From Diploscapter coronatus (taxonomy: Eukaryota; Nematoda; Chromadorea; Rhabditida; Rhabditidae): a stretch of 64,000 nucleotides of DNA. The notes under the pieces were generated by a model. That model searched no databases. It saw only the letters and a program-made list of their open reading frames with translations, and was not told the DNA's origin. The stretch spans positions 54,141,249 to 54,205,248 of the forward strand of contig OZ038423.1 in the NCBI GenBank assembly GCA_964036155.1, written 5' to 3'. How positions within the stretch are numbered: position 1 is the first letter of the stretch; the number at the start of each line of letters is the position of its first letter. Of this stretch, positions 1-14,100 are shown one piece after another. The translations under genes were made by a program, and so were the position numbers.

Positions 1-9
1 TGGGGGGCG

Positions 10-122
10 TGCGTTGCGCACCGAAATTTTTGGTGCGCAACGCCTCACTTGGAAAACTATGGTACGCAATGCCCTAGACAAACTGAGGCATTGCGCACCA
101 AAGATTTTTGGTGCGCAACGCT
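10..122. repeat. Two near-identical short hairpins
   Basis: Two palindromes lie about 70 bp apart. Each has TGCGCACC on the left, an A/T-rich loop and GGTGCGCAA on the right, at about 14-46 and 89-120. The pair looks like part of a repeat element cut by the left edge of the window. No gene is evident in it. Confidence 0.6.
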
Positions 123-616
123 ACGTACCCTACCATTTTAGTTCAAAATTTTGTCCATCAATTTCAAAATTTTGTTCATCAATTTCAAAATCCTTCATTT
201 TATCACATTTGCGCAATACTTTCGAACTCTTTAGAAATTTCTGAGTAGAATTTCGTGAGGCCCCCTATTCTCACAAGCTGCTATTATTTTCTCTCATATT
301 TTCGCGTTAAACGCAATTTTTCAATATTTTGAAAATCTATTTCGAACCTTTCAAAGCTTTTCAAGCGAACTGTGTACCCCTGACGCGTGTTTTATTAAAT
401 GAACGCTATTTTGTGAATGATACTACCAAAATGAGAGTTGCGAATCGATTTGCTCATTTTGAATGCAGGAATTCCGCAACTCATTTCCATACATAAGCTA
501 TGTTTCCCCCTCCATCCAGTTACCAGTTAAGTCAGATTTAGGACAGATGGGGAATGGAGAAGTGGAAGAATGATTCTTTTCTTTTCTAGGCGAAACAACG
601 AATGGATCGATACCCT

Positions 617-640
617 TCTCTCTCTCTCTCTCTCTCTCTC
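617..640. repeat. (TC)12 microsatellite
   Basis: A perfect TC dinucleotide run. Similar runs occur at 31859-31880 and about 46528-46542. Confidence 0.9.
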
Positions 641-1018
641 AGCTGCATTTTTTTTCTGTCTTCCCTCCTCTCCTCTTATATTTCCTCTATGTCTCTGCAT
701 GATGAACCATATATTGTTGGTCAGCAATTGTGATTTTTCTGCGTTACGAAACCAAAACCTCAAATTTACAGAAAATTCAATTAATCGATCGATGAGCGAG
801 CAGAAAAGAGCCAGCCCCTCCATCGCCTGACCGAACAAGTAGACCAGCTAGACAATAATAAGTAAGCAGCTTTCTCTTCAATAATAAGCTGATCTAACCG
901 GAAAATTATATGCATACACAGAAACTCATTCTTTTATAGTCGTTTGATTTATAATTTGTGAAAGTAAATGAAACATTTTGAACGGCATTGATTCGATTAA
1001 TTAGTTTTCTAAATGGAT

Positions 1019-1448
1019 GCAGGATCGCAAATTTTGCACATGATTGGAATCAGATATGTCACTTTTTGAGCCTGGTATAAGCATAACATTGTCGCCATCC
1101 TACATTCCGGGTACTTCGACTCCGTCGTAAGCATGGTGAACGCGGTAGAGGCAGGGAGTGCAGTTAGGTGAATATCTCGCTTAGGCCCCATCACAGTCGC
1201 TTATTAATCAGTAGTCAACAACGAATAGGGTGAATGCACAACCAGAATGAGTCCTTATCAGTAAAGCGTCCCCTTATATCTAAGGCGGCGGCGTGGCACA
1301 CCAGAGCGAAAACGTCTTACAACATCGAATCATTTCAGTCAATTTTCGAACCGCTATTTCTTATCATTGGATGAGAGGTTGTAAAGCTCGTTATCAGGCC
1401 TGGAAGTGACATGTCTGATTTCAATCGTGTGCAAAATTTGCAACCCTG
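1019..1448. repeat. Foldback (MITE-like) element with ~60-bp arms
   Basis: The left arm, about 1021-1081, is matched in reverse complement by about 1385-1446. The match carries a few substitutions; shared cores are GCAAATTTTGCACA and ATCAGA-ATGTCACTT. About 300 bp separate the arms. No transposase frame is inside, which fits a non-autonomous inverted-repeat element. Confidence 0.7.
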
Positions 1449-2175
1449 AATGAATGAGTTGTTATTTATGCATAACCTTTCCTGAACATAGACAGTTATT
1501 TTTTATCCAATACGTACGGAAACGCGTTCATAATCATGAAAAGGGACTCTAAGCAGTTTTCTAAAATTAATTTAGACCTTAGGTACAAAACCTATTTTTA
1601 AATGCCAAATCGTTTGGTTTATTCTTTCGGTTCGGATGATTCAGTCTTAACGACTTAGCTTTGCTTTAATGTAGGAAGAGATTTTTACATTTGAGCATTG
1701 TGATAAAGTGTTTAGGCGAGTCATGTTCAGACTGCGAAAGCATAAGAAGGTCCAATCTAGATCGATGATAAATCCAGTGAATTGGTTGTGCGCCCTGGAG
1801 AGACGGAAGAAATAGCAAATGAAAGGGAGAAGGGAAGAGTGAGAGAAAAGATGGGTGTGGTGGTGCAAAAGCGCGTTGCAAAGAGTATGCAGTATCTACT
1901 TTCTAACAACCCATAATAAAAAGTATATAAGTGTGTTATTGACGGATGGGCTGTAGCAAGGAGTTAAGGTTTGAATTAATAAGATACGAGTAAAAACATT
2001 TAATGTCAATCAAGCGAAACCCTATCGGTTTTCATCAATTGATAACTCGTTTATTTGTTCATCAGTATTCTAAACTAAATTAGAAATTAAGAATATCTTG
2101 TGAAAATTCATAAATCTTGTGGGGAAATTATGTGGTCGATATATCTTCACGTGAGTATATTTTAATTGACTGCAA

Positions 2176-5100
2176 ATGGTAATTGACTATGAGTTAGAAA
2201 ATATCAACGATGTAGATAATAATTGGGAAGAATTTGAAAATAACCCATTGACACCTCCTAGCAGCGAAACTAGGAGCGATAAACCGTTGCTTAAAGGTCA
2301 TGCGGAACAAGGTATTGAGTATTCCATTCATCTTTCTACGAATCTGCAGAATGATAATTAAACCTGGGATATTTTAGATAGAGAGTTGTATCAGGTATTT
2401 TTTTTTATAACATTTCAAACAAGTAAGAATAAAACATAAAATGATGGCCTTTGAAAAGTCAACGAGATGAGCGATGAAATTGCTTTTAGAAGAGCAGATG
2501 AGCGTCTGCAGGGATCGCTGCAGACAATTCGCCCTGCTGCTCTGGAAGGACTGGGTACTCGTTCGCAGGAACAAACTATGGACTTTCTTCGAGATTGTCC
2601 TCCCTCTCCTCTTCGTTCTTCCAGTCATTTTCGTCATTGTCAAGGTTTGTTTCTTCAAAGGGAATTGTCATGCGAGAATGTCAGGAATGAATGAACAATC
2701 GATTCTACATGGGGGATCGTCATTCCATTTTATTCATACATAACTTCTATTAGAAAATAATATTATGAAGATATAGCATATGCTCGTTAAACCAACCCAT
2801 TCAAATGATTTTATGTTATCAAATCATCGATTTCAGTATCAAACAGTGGAATTGAATCCAGGCGAAGTATTCAACATGATCAACATAAAGGGAGGCCCTA
2901 CAGATCTGGAGATGTCCGGAGTGAAGCTCAAGACGGTCAAGGCTAGGTGGTGCAACAAGAATAGCGTCAAAATTGCTTATTTGTGAGTCATTTCTATTAT
3001 GATTGAGAAATATTTATCTTGGTTACAGTGGCTCTCAAGTGGACGATGCAGATTCTATAATTGAAGAGCTGCTGAGACGGTATCCGCTAGGCGAAACTGG
3101 GATTAAGGTTATTTTATATACAGAACATGGCAAAAGTCGTTGCACCAAAATTAAATAATAGCTTTCAGGTTTGAAGTTCTAAATTTTAAATTCTAATTAA
3201 AATTAGGTCAAAATTGGCAGATATGAGAGGATCGAAATATGAGAAATTCAAAATTTTTTCTTAGACATTTACATATTATCTGATTATGAGTTCATCATTA
3301 CGTTGCAAATACTTCTGCCATATCTTGTAATTGAAGGAAATGTTCGATTTTCCTTTTCAGATTACACCGGTGAAATTCGACGATGAGGCCAAAATGCTCA
3401 GCGAACTGAAGTCGAATTTGCCAAATAACACGAGAGGGAGCACCATCTGTTCGATTAAAGAGTAAGTGATTTTCTCATTTTATGAGTTCAGTCTTTATTT
3501 CAAATAATTATTTCAGTTTTCACTCAATCAATATTACACGATATTTTAGCTACGTGTTCGGCATCTCCCTTTACGAATTCGACACTTCTGCCCGCAATCT
3601 GAAGTATCGTTTCTTCGTTCCCGAGGACAGTAACGATGAATGGAAACTTTCGAACGAGAATGCCTGGGAGGATCCGTTCGGAGTCACTCTCAACAGACAA
3701 GAGTCAGTCATTTTCTATTTACTGCCTGACAAACATTATCTTTGAATGCATCCTACGTTCAAGCTTAACTGCGCAGAAAACATTTTCTCCTCTCGATTTC
3801 ACACTATTTGCTTGCTCTTTGACATTTTCCAAAGGATGAGCTTGTAAGATCGTGTATTTCTTACATTTGTGCACTTACCTACTTTCAGAATCCCCTCTCA
3901 ACCTCCGTATTTGACCACTGCATTCATCACTTTCCAATATTCGCTCGAGTCCATTTTCATAAAGGTATTCTTTTTTAGTTTGACCTTCTTTTGTAAAATA
4001 TCGAAACAATTTTATATACTGTAGAGAATTTTTGTGATCTGCTTCATACAGAAAGCATCATTTTGACAAATATTTAGGTTAGAAATATGAATTACGAATA
4101 AGATAATCGGAGAATTTGCATACATTCTTCTTCCTCTACTTCCTATATTTATAATTTAAATTCTTATGAATAGACTGCAAACTAGCAAAATAATAAGATA
4201 AGCCAACGTTAATTTAGGTCCAAAAACTTTTACAATCACTTTAAAGAATGCCTATGGAATTTGCTTTTCCTTTTAAATTATGAAAGTACTTATACATTTT
4301 GTTTACCAATGTTAAAAGTCATAAATCTTTTAGCGTAACTAATGGATATTTTGGTATGTAGTATTCCCAATGCTGACCAATATTTTCTTGAGTGTTCTTT
4401 TAAGACGCATTAGTTCGATTTATGATAGGAAGAAGAGTTATCCTCACAACTGTTGGTTCAAAACTACATATAAAATAGGCAGTAAAAATACAACAGAAAA
4501 TATTGTTTGCAGAAAGTGACTGGAAAGGAAGAGGCTGCAAATGAGACTCTGCATCTGCGTCGCTTCCCCGAGCCGCCAGAAAAGCAAAACAGTCTGGTCC
4601 TCCTGATCGGGTTCATGCCCGTCCTCTGGGGAATGACTGTCTTCATGAACTTACTTCACACTGGCAGGGAAATTGCCGCTGAGAAATACACCACAAAGGT
4701 AAACATAAATGCACAATTGAGCTGATCAGAGATTGTGCAGAAGCATAACAATAGATATGGCTATCAGACATGTTTACACAAATGAACATGAGACGATATG
4801 CATATTACTGCTATCGTTGCATCTTTATGATAACGGAACTAAAAAGTAGTGCAAAGAACCAACTTTATTTACCATGCAATATTCTGATAAGAAATTAAAT
4901 AATCTTAGCTGATTTTGATAACTAGGAATGGATTTTGAAGTAATTTGTAGCTCAGCAGATGTAACAAAGGACATAAATTTCGAGGAAAAATATCTTTCAG
5001 CCATTCCTATCTGCAATGGGCCTGAACGCCCGTCTGTTCTACTTGTCCCACATCGCGTTTGCCTTCCTCAAAGTCTTTCTCGTCATTGGTATCTGCCTCT

Positions 5101-8100
5101 TTCCGATTACCAGAGCTATGGGAGTAAGATTTCTCAAATTGAGGCTAGAATAACTTGTATCATTCCAGAGTATCAGCTTCACTCTGTTCTTCGCCATCGT
5201 TATGTGCTATGGATTGGGTGCAGTCGTGTTCGCAGCATTGATTGCCTCGATGTTCAAGACGCCAAATTCCACTATCAAAGGTAGTTTTTCATTATGAATG
5301 ATTAATAGAATTTTTATTGAAGTTCAATTATTTCTAAAATTCTTTAAACCGAAAAAAGTCCTATCCTTGCAGAGTAGCATTATTGCTCTTAAAACTATTT
5401 CATTTTTCCTACAAAATAGTTCGTCTATAGTAAAACAGTTGGTGTAATTTTATTCGTTTTTTTTCAAATACCTATGAATTTTCTATGAGTAGTTTATTCC
5501 GCTACAATCATGTCTGTACGGAATATTCCGTTCTAAAAAAACTCTGAATTCCAGTTATTTTTGAGATCATTCCGTACAGCCTTGGCCTCGATAATGAATA
5601 TTTTGTTATTTCCATTCTTTCAGTGCTGATAATCTCGTGGATTGGCCTGATCATTCTCTCTATCAAATCTCCGCCCAGCCATTCCAGATTGCAAGCCTAT
5701 CTGTCCTCGTTCAACATCAACACTGCATTCCGATATGCGGCTGAGAGCATTGCTGAATTCATGCATCGAGGTTCTATTTTATTCCACACATTTTTACAGG
5801 ATATTTCAATTTCAGGCCGAGTTCTGGGTTGGTTGGACATTTTCGAGGATGCTTCCTACATGTTCTCTTGTGGAGAAGTATCGACTACTTTCTTATTTTT
5901 CCTGCTAATTCTTCATATTCAGGCCTTTCTGATGATCATCTTCGACATCTTCTGGATGGTGTGCATGATGTTCGTCTTCGATCGCGTCTTCGGTCAGCCT
6001 GATTTCAGTCTCCGCGACGTCTTTAGCTGCTATTCTCCTGCTAATGTAAGAACGTGTCTTATTGACTCGAGTCTATTATCCGAAAAATTCAAAATAAAGT
6101 AATTGAATAGTATGATACCCATCAAAATTCAAATTTGATTTTACATTTTCCCAAAAAATCGAACTTGCCTATTCGTGTTTAATCATTTATCTTTTTCAGT
6201 GCGAATCAGACTCGATCGATGGAGTGTCAGCAGCAACCTCATCGACTCGGCGTCACGACAGGAATGAAATGCAGGTGCGACAAGGAAGGGGGGAGGTGTC
6301 TGCATTAAAAATGCAGATTGACTGACTCAATTGATTGCAGATGGTCTCCATCAATTCGGACGGCACGAGTCTCCTGCCCGATTCGACCGAGACTGACAAC
6401 GGCAGAGCTCAGGCAAAGAAGAACATCGATGTCAAGGGTCTTGTAAAGGTGAATTGAAATATTAGTTTTAATAGAATCGACGAAAAATGTTCTCGTAAAA
6501 TATTTACTTTGAACTAAACGTGAATTTATGTAATTTAGAAAATGAGTTTTTTCAGATCTATTCCGAAACAGGCGAAACAGCAGTTGCCGGCCTGACTTTG
6601 AATGCAGTGAAAGGAGAGGTTGCAGTGTTGCTGGGCCATAACGGAGCTGGAAAGAGTACGACATTCTCCGCCATTTCTGGAATCATCGCTCCCACTGCAG
6701 GTAAAAGATTTTATCAACAGTGTCAAGCTTTCTTTTATCTTGTTTTGTGCAACTCAAGAATTCGAGAAATAACACTGAATGAAAATAGTTGAAAAATTGT
6801 ACAAGGATGTAAATACTTTAAAGCGATAATTTATTATTGAACACAGAATGAATTATCATTTTTAGGAGAAATCCGCATTTGTGGCTACGATGTGCGAACT
6901 CAACGAAACGAAGCAAGGAAAATGATCGGGTTGTGCCCGCAGGTTTATCTTGAGAAATGATTTATTTCAAGATGAAGATTTCAGCACAATCCTCTGTATG
7001 AGAAATTGACAGTGAAGGAGCATTTGTGGCTTGTGCACGGACTCAAAGGGGCTGACAGAAGTGAATATGCCGCTGAGGAGAAGTACTTGCTGGAGGAGAC
7101 CAAACTCGATGAAAAGGGAAATGAGGTGGAAAATGATTTGAAAATGACGATGAAGATGAAACTTCAGAAAGCGATGAATTTGTCCGGAGGAATGAAGAGG
7201 AAGTTGTGTGTCTGCATGGCTCTGATTGGGAAATCTCCCGTTGTTCTGCTCGATGAACCCACTGCAGGTCTGTTCAATTAGACAATCCTTTCTGAAAAAT
7301 GGAAGAAAATAGTCAGATAGTTCTTTGCTCATTTGGGTGAAATTTTATTATTCAAAGTTTGAATATTTCTAAATGAAAACTCAAGCCAAACCAAATATTC
7401 GTTAAACTTCTCATGAAGGCGTTACTTTTCCTTTCAAATTTAAAAATTGCAGGAATGGATCCCTCAGCAAGGAAGAATGTGCAGAGTTTGTTGGAGAAGG
7501 AGAAGGAAAAGCGAGCCATCCTCCTGACGACACACTACATGGACGAGGCAGAACGGCTTGGTGATTGGGTCTTCATCATGTCTCACGGACAGCTCGTGGC
7601 GTCTGGCACTAATCAATATCTCAAGAAGAGGTCAAACTTATTCATTGCAATAGTTTTGTAAATTTCGAAGAAAGCCTAGGTATACATTCTTATCCAATGT
7701 AGCTCATATCTCTAACTTTGAAAGGCTAAAATCACATTGAAATTTGATTCTTCTTTCTAATCCTGAATCAAAACTCCAAAAAATCCATATCTACATTTTT
7801 CCTTGTTTCACCATTCTCCATTTCAAGATTATCCACTAATAGCCATTAAATAATGCGCTAATACTTGGAATGAATTCCTTTGCAGATTCGGCAGTGGCTA
7901 TTTGCTGACAGCTGTCCTGATGGAAGAAGAATCTACACTGAGGGTTGACAATACATCTGGAAGTGGGGAGAAGGAAGCCAAGAAAATGGAGGCAAATGCG
8001 AATGAGTTGGTCAGCATCTGCATAAGGTACTGTAAAGGGGCACAGAGAGGGGAGATCCATGGAAAACAGATCGAAATCATTCTTCCTGAAAAGGCGCAAG

Positions 8101-11100
8101 ACAGGTTGGAAGTACTTTGATGAATCGATATGATTGAATGAAATTTGCAGATTCCCTAAACTCTTCGAACATCTCGAATTGATTCAGGAAATCAGGTGTG
8201 ATTTATTAGTTCTCTTGACTAGGTTAACTGAACAGCTAGAAATGACGATGCTGGATGACTAGACCTATATTTTTCACTTTCACTCTGCTTTCTTTCCCTT
8301 TCCTATCCCTAACTATAGTATCGTCATTCCGTCATCTCGTTATTTCAAAAGTATCTGCTAATTGAATTATTCCAGTCTGTATGGAGCACACAACGTGTCC
8401 AATCCCAATCGACTCGTTGTTCCTGACAGCTTGCGCATTAAGAGTTTTGGTCTTTCGTTGAATACACTAGAACAAGTATGTTGTTTTTCTATTCTAAAGA
8501 TTATTTATGAAAACTCAACTCTTCGCTTAATGGAAAAATTCTCGTATTGCTATTCTGTCTAGAATTTCTCTTGGCAGTCAAATTATTTAATACATATTTA
8601 GGTGTTCATTCGAATCGGTGAAATGGCAGAGACAGCTCTGCTTAGACAGCAGAGCCACCCGCACATCGCGGCCCGCTCCGTGTCTGACAGTCGACCCCAC
8701 GCAATTCTGCCCTCCTCTCAGCTCAGTCATGACAGCTACGTCAAACTCATCGAGAGTCAAGGAGGCTAGGCCATTCATTTATTTGTTGAATTCTTCAATC
8801 CGTTGATTTCAGAACTCCCAGATAAAACAGGATTTGGTAAAGTTCTCGCTCAGTTCCGAGCCATTTGGAAGAAGGTAGATATTTTTCAGTTGAAATTCCA
8901 TTTTTATTTATAATATGTGAAAAAGCTATCAACAAAATTATCTAAATTTCTTACATCACTACAAAATTGCAGCGCTTCCTGTACATGCGTCGGAACTGGC
9001 CGCAGCTGGTCACGCAGGTCCTCGCCCCCCTGGCCATTCTCGGGTTCGTCAGCTTCGTCGCCAACATCAAAACTGCCAGCAGGACTGACCAAGGTTTAAT
9101 ATTTTTGAACCAATTCATTTTATTTCCTTTCAGAACGCACCTTCTCGCTGTCGGCATTCGGCCAAACCCGAGTCCCCATTCTGATGCAAAGCAAATCTCC
9201 ACTTGCATATGAATACTACGAGCTGATGAGAGCTGCAGAGAGTGACGCATATGTGAGTTAATCGATACCCGTAAATTCTATGAGAAATGTTCCTAACACC
9301 AATTTCAAGATAATGATAGAAGATCGCATTGATAAAATAAGCTCACTGTAGATACCACCCTCTTTTCTGAAAATAGTATGAAGAGGAGAAAAAGAGTGGT
9401 AATTACAAAGGGATGATACGATAGGTGTAAACTCTTTATAAACAGTTAGAAATTAGAAACATGACGTCCTTGTAAATCAAGCAATTCTTCAGGTGCCTGT
9501 GTACAATCAAAGTTCTGACAGTTTGGAAAAGATCGTCGCCCATCTGCCGAAGGAACTGCCTGCACACGGAATCGGGGCTGCTTTCTATCCTAGTCGCGGA
9601 GAAGCTCTCTTCAATGGGAGGTTTGATTTATCATTTCATCTTTCACAAATTCTTGATATTTTCCATTTTAGAGCCCATCATGCTGTTCCGACAACCATCG
9701 CAGCGTGGAATACGGCTCGATTGAGAACACTTGCTGGAGGAGGTATGGTGAAAAATCATCTATCAAAATGGTCAATGATTCAATTAAAAAATTAAAGATA
9801 ATTGTTTTATTTCGAAAAATGTCAAAAAATTGAAAAAAAAACAATAAATAGAATAACACCTTATCTCTTCTTACTTTCATATTATCCCATTTTTCCTGTT
9901 CAGGATCAGGTTCAATCGAGCCTCAAGTGATGGTGTATTCAAACCAAGCCGACAGCCAAACAGCCGTCCTGCCCTCCGAACTCATCAATTTCGTATGCAT
10001 TCTTATATTCTTCCTGTTTGAGAGTCAGTTTCCTTCCAGATCCTTGCCCCCTTGTTGATTCTCGCCTTGGCTCTCCTCACTTCCACCTTCGTCATGTTTT
10101 TGGTCGAAGAACGAGCTACCAAATTTGCCCATCAGGTTTCGATCGTTCATTTTTTACTTTTAATTTCATTATTTTTCAGCAATCCCTGTCAGGCATTTCC
10201 CCCCTCACGTTCTGGTCAGCCACTTTCCTCTACGACTTCATCTTCTATCTGATTATCATCGTCGTCTTCCTGATCATTTTCTGGGTCGCAAAATGGATGC
10301 AGAACGTTATTGAGTAGTGAGTTGTTTTTGAAATCACTGCTAGAATGTTAGTATGATTACTATATAAAATCTAGCCCCAAAATGATTAAAAGTTCATTTT
10401 CGCATTTATTTTCAGCGTGTTCTTGTTTTGGCTGCTCTACTTCTTCGCCTGCATTCCATTCATTTACTCCGTTTCCTTCCTCTTCAGTTCTCCATCCAAG
10501 GTGAGCATTTTGATCAAACCGTTTCAATTCTTCAACATTTCACTTCAGGCCAATGTCCTGTTGATTGTGTGGCAAATCCTTGCAGCTCTGTTCGCTCTGA
10601 TCATCTTCAATCTGCTCAAATTCCTCGACAAGGATTCTCACTTCGTGTCGGATGCATTCGATGTGAGTTCTTCCTCTTCCTTCAAACAATGAACTGTTCC
10701 CTTTCAGACTGTATGTCTGTTCCTGCTACCATCCTATGCAATGGCCACGGCTCTCGTCAAGCTAGCTCTTCACGATCCCCTCTATGCAGAGTACAAGGAT
10801 CTGATGGCAGTGAATCCGGAAATCGCCGCGCAAATCAGAAACACGCTCTTTGCATGGGATAATATCGGTAAGTAAACGCCTCTAAATTATTAAGCCATAA
10901 AAACACTTTTATTTATTTTAATTTTTTCATATAATATGCAGAAGCAACTTCTAAATGTTGCAACTTGACAGAAAATTTTTTCTCCACTTTCTACCATCCT
11001 GTATCCTCTTCTTTGTCTTGCTATTTAGTTTCTTCTCGATCATTCATTTATTTGCTTTCTATCTCAAACTATAAACTTCGCCATATTACACACAGTATTG

Positions 11101-14100
11101 GAGTTACCTAACACGATAAATTATTTGCTTGCAGGCAAATTGTGGGTGTGCATGCTGGCATTCGGCATTTTATCCTCAATCCTCTTCATGGCTCTGCAAT
11201 TCAAATCCATCCGCAAGCAAATCAGTCAGATTTGGGACATCGGGACGACCAGAAAGGGGAAGGTCGACAATTCTAAGCTGGTAAGAATTTTAGTCTTAGA
11301 AATGAGTTTTGCATCTTTGATTTGTCTACTTTTAATTGAGAAGATACAGTCTAGTAATCTTTCTTCTGAAAAATCTAGAGATGTGCAAAGTGGGTCAAAT
11401 AGAAAATGAACATGGGTTATCTATTTAACGCATTTAAATTAAAACATTTAATATAGCAAAGCTCTCAGGTAACAGCAAGTGTTCAGGACATTATAATCGA
11501 CGAACAGGCCCTATTGAATGAAAAAAACACAGCGATCGATGTGAACAGTGGAGTGCACCCGGACACCAACAAATATGTCCTCGTTATCAATGTATGGCAT
11601 CATTTCTTCAATCAGCCAAATATTCATTTTTCAGGATCTGGTGAAGAAGTACGGTTCTTTTGCAGCTGTGAATGAACTGTCTCTGGCTGTGAAAGAGGGA
11701 GAATGTTTCGGTCTGCTGGGAGTGAATGGAGCTGGAAAGACCACCACATTCAATGTGCTCACAGGTAAGACAGTTTTGAAGGTTAAAAGTCAGTTTCATT
11801 TTTCATGTTTCAGGTCAAACATTTGCTACGAAAGGAACCGCAAAAATCGACAAAAAAGACGTCACAGATCACATTGTGAGTATTCTTTTTAGATTAACTT
11901 TAGAAACCCAGCTATTTTACACGACAGGGTAATTTGTAAATGATAGAATGACGAAACAACGAATGGTATTTTTGCATTTAATAATGATTTTATTGTATTC
12001 GATGAAACGCAATAGAAACTGATAGCAACTTGGATTAGTAACACGCGCTCATGAGGAAAATAATATAGGGTAGGGTCTGGTAGGTTTTCTTTCCCATACT
12101 GATCCGTCAGATGACTACATGTTGTATCCGTTGCCATCAATTTCTATTGCGTTTCGTCAAATACAAGAAGCCATTCTTCAAATATAAAAATACCATTTGT
12201 CTTTTCGCATTCGCCACATCCGTCATTCCGCCAAATACGAGTTACCCACGATAGTTATTATTTAACTTCACAGCAATTTCTCATATTTTGGTTTCAGCCA
12301 CTCGGTTACTGCCCTCAATTCGACGCTCTTCTGATGGATTTGACTGGCAGAGAGACGCTCGAGGTATATCCTTTTCCTATATTCTGCACAAAACTGATCT
12401 GCATTTTCAGATCTTGGCCCAAATGCACGGTTACACTAGTTACAAAGATAAGGCGAATATGATTTTGGAAAGTGTTGGAATGAAGTCTCAGGCCGACAAA
12501 CTCGTTCGATATTATAGGTGATTGCAGTTTTTGTTATGACTTTCTCGATATTAGATGAAATAATGCTATATGAAAGAACATGCAATAATCTTTTTTTTTC
12601 TTCTTTTTTATATTTCTAGAAGTTTGTCAAAATCTGAATAATCAATTCTGTTTGAATAGTTTTATCCTCCTATTTTTCAGTGGTGGACAAAGACGCAAGT
12701 TGAGTGTTGGCGTGGCTCTGCTGGCTCCCACGAAGATGATCATTTTGGACGAACCCACTGCAGGCATTGATCCTAGGGTTTGCTACTTATCAGCATTTAG
12801 CCTTCAATATCTTCTGATTCAGGCCCGTCGTGAAATCTGGGAGCTGCTTTTGGAAGTTCGGAAGCATTCGCGGTCGGCCATAATGTTGACCTCCCACTCG
12901 ATGGACGAGTGCGAGGCCCTCTGCAGTCGAATCGCCGTTCTTAACAAGGGAAAACTCATCGCCATCGGGGAGAGTCAGACACTCAAATCACTGTGAGTCA
13001 CAATTTTCATCATTCTTTTCTACTCACCTCGAAAGAATGTCTTTTTTGATCATAGCAGAAAGGAGATTGTTTACGTAAAATCGTATGGCTTCGTTTTCCT
13101 CTTTTCTCACACTATTTCAAAGTGAGAGATCTTGGACATAATTTTGGCGAAAACGAGAAGAAACGAACGCCTTAACCTGTTCACATTAGCGAAGAGACAA
13201 ACTGACGCATTTGCTACTGGGCTAGAGGAGTATCCCTTCGGGGTGCATTATTGCGCTATGTGCTTCACGCATTTCAATTCTTACGGTTTATTTATGATCC
13301 CCTGTCAAGGTTACTTTGATTTGTTGGGCTTCCTGTAGATGGTGGTAGATGGAGTAGCAAATGGCTGGTCGAGGGAGACGAAGATTGGTAATGAGGTTTA
13401 AGAGTGGATAAGATCAATGTTGGTTATAGGATTAGGTAATTGCTTGATGTAAGCTAATTTGAGATGGAGGTTTGTGTTCAACTTTGATTCAGGCTAATCA
13501 CAAGACTCATATTCTGCATAATTTTTCTTGACTGAATTCTTCAATTTAGGTACGGAAATAATTACACGATGACGATGACAGTGCCGAGTGGGGACGAGAG
13601 TGTGAAGAGTGAGGTGAAGAAGGAAGTCGAGCAGACATTCACAGATTCAGTCATCAAAACCACCGAGGAGAGCAAGACACTTAATCTCAAATGGCTGGTC
13701 AGTTATTCACTGCATCCTTATCATTCACTCTTCGAAATAATGATTGCAGATTCCGAAGAAGTCGAGCGATAAATGGTCGAGTAAATTCAGTCAGATGCAG
13801 CAGCTCGCGCAGAAATACAACATTCAAGTATTTTAGATGCATATATTGGCATTATTTCCTAAAATCTTGTCCTTCAATATAACAATAACTTGCAAAAATG
13901 GATAATGTTGTGATGCGAGAAATTACAATACTTTTTATCAAATTTACCATAGAAGATTATGCAAAATCATCAAATTAATTCAATACACTTTCAGGACTAC
14001 TGCCTGGCGCAATCGAGTTTGGAAGATGCATTCCTGAGGCTGTCAGAGACGAATGGCAACAATGATCCAGGCTTCGTGAAGAACAGTGCAGATGAGGAAG

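Larger units (their letters stand above)
131..2175. other. Upstream intergenic region, no gene seen
   Basis: I find no convincing coding exon. The region holds a (TC)12 microsatellite at 617-640 and a foldback element at 1019-1448. The open frames here are short, overlap on both strands and lack phase-compatible splice partners. The ABCA promoter presumably lies in the last few hundred bases, but I recognise no specific promoter element. Confidence 0.5.

Noticed and set aside
12060..12090. Possible shared repeat GGGTAGGGTC here and at about 22770
   Set aside because: The match is only about 20 bp with mismatches; too short to call without a genome-wide count.
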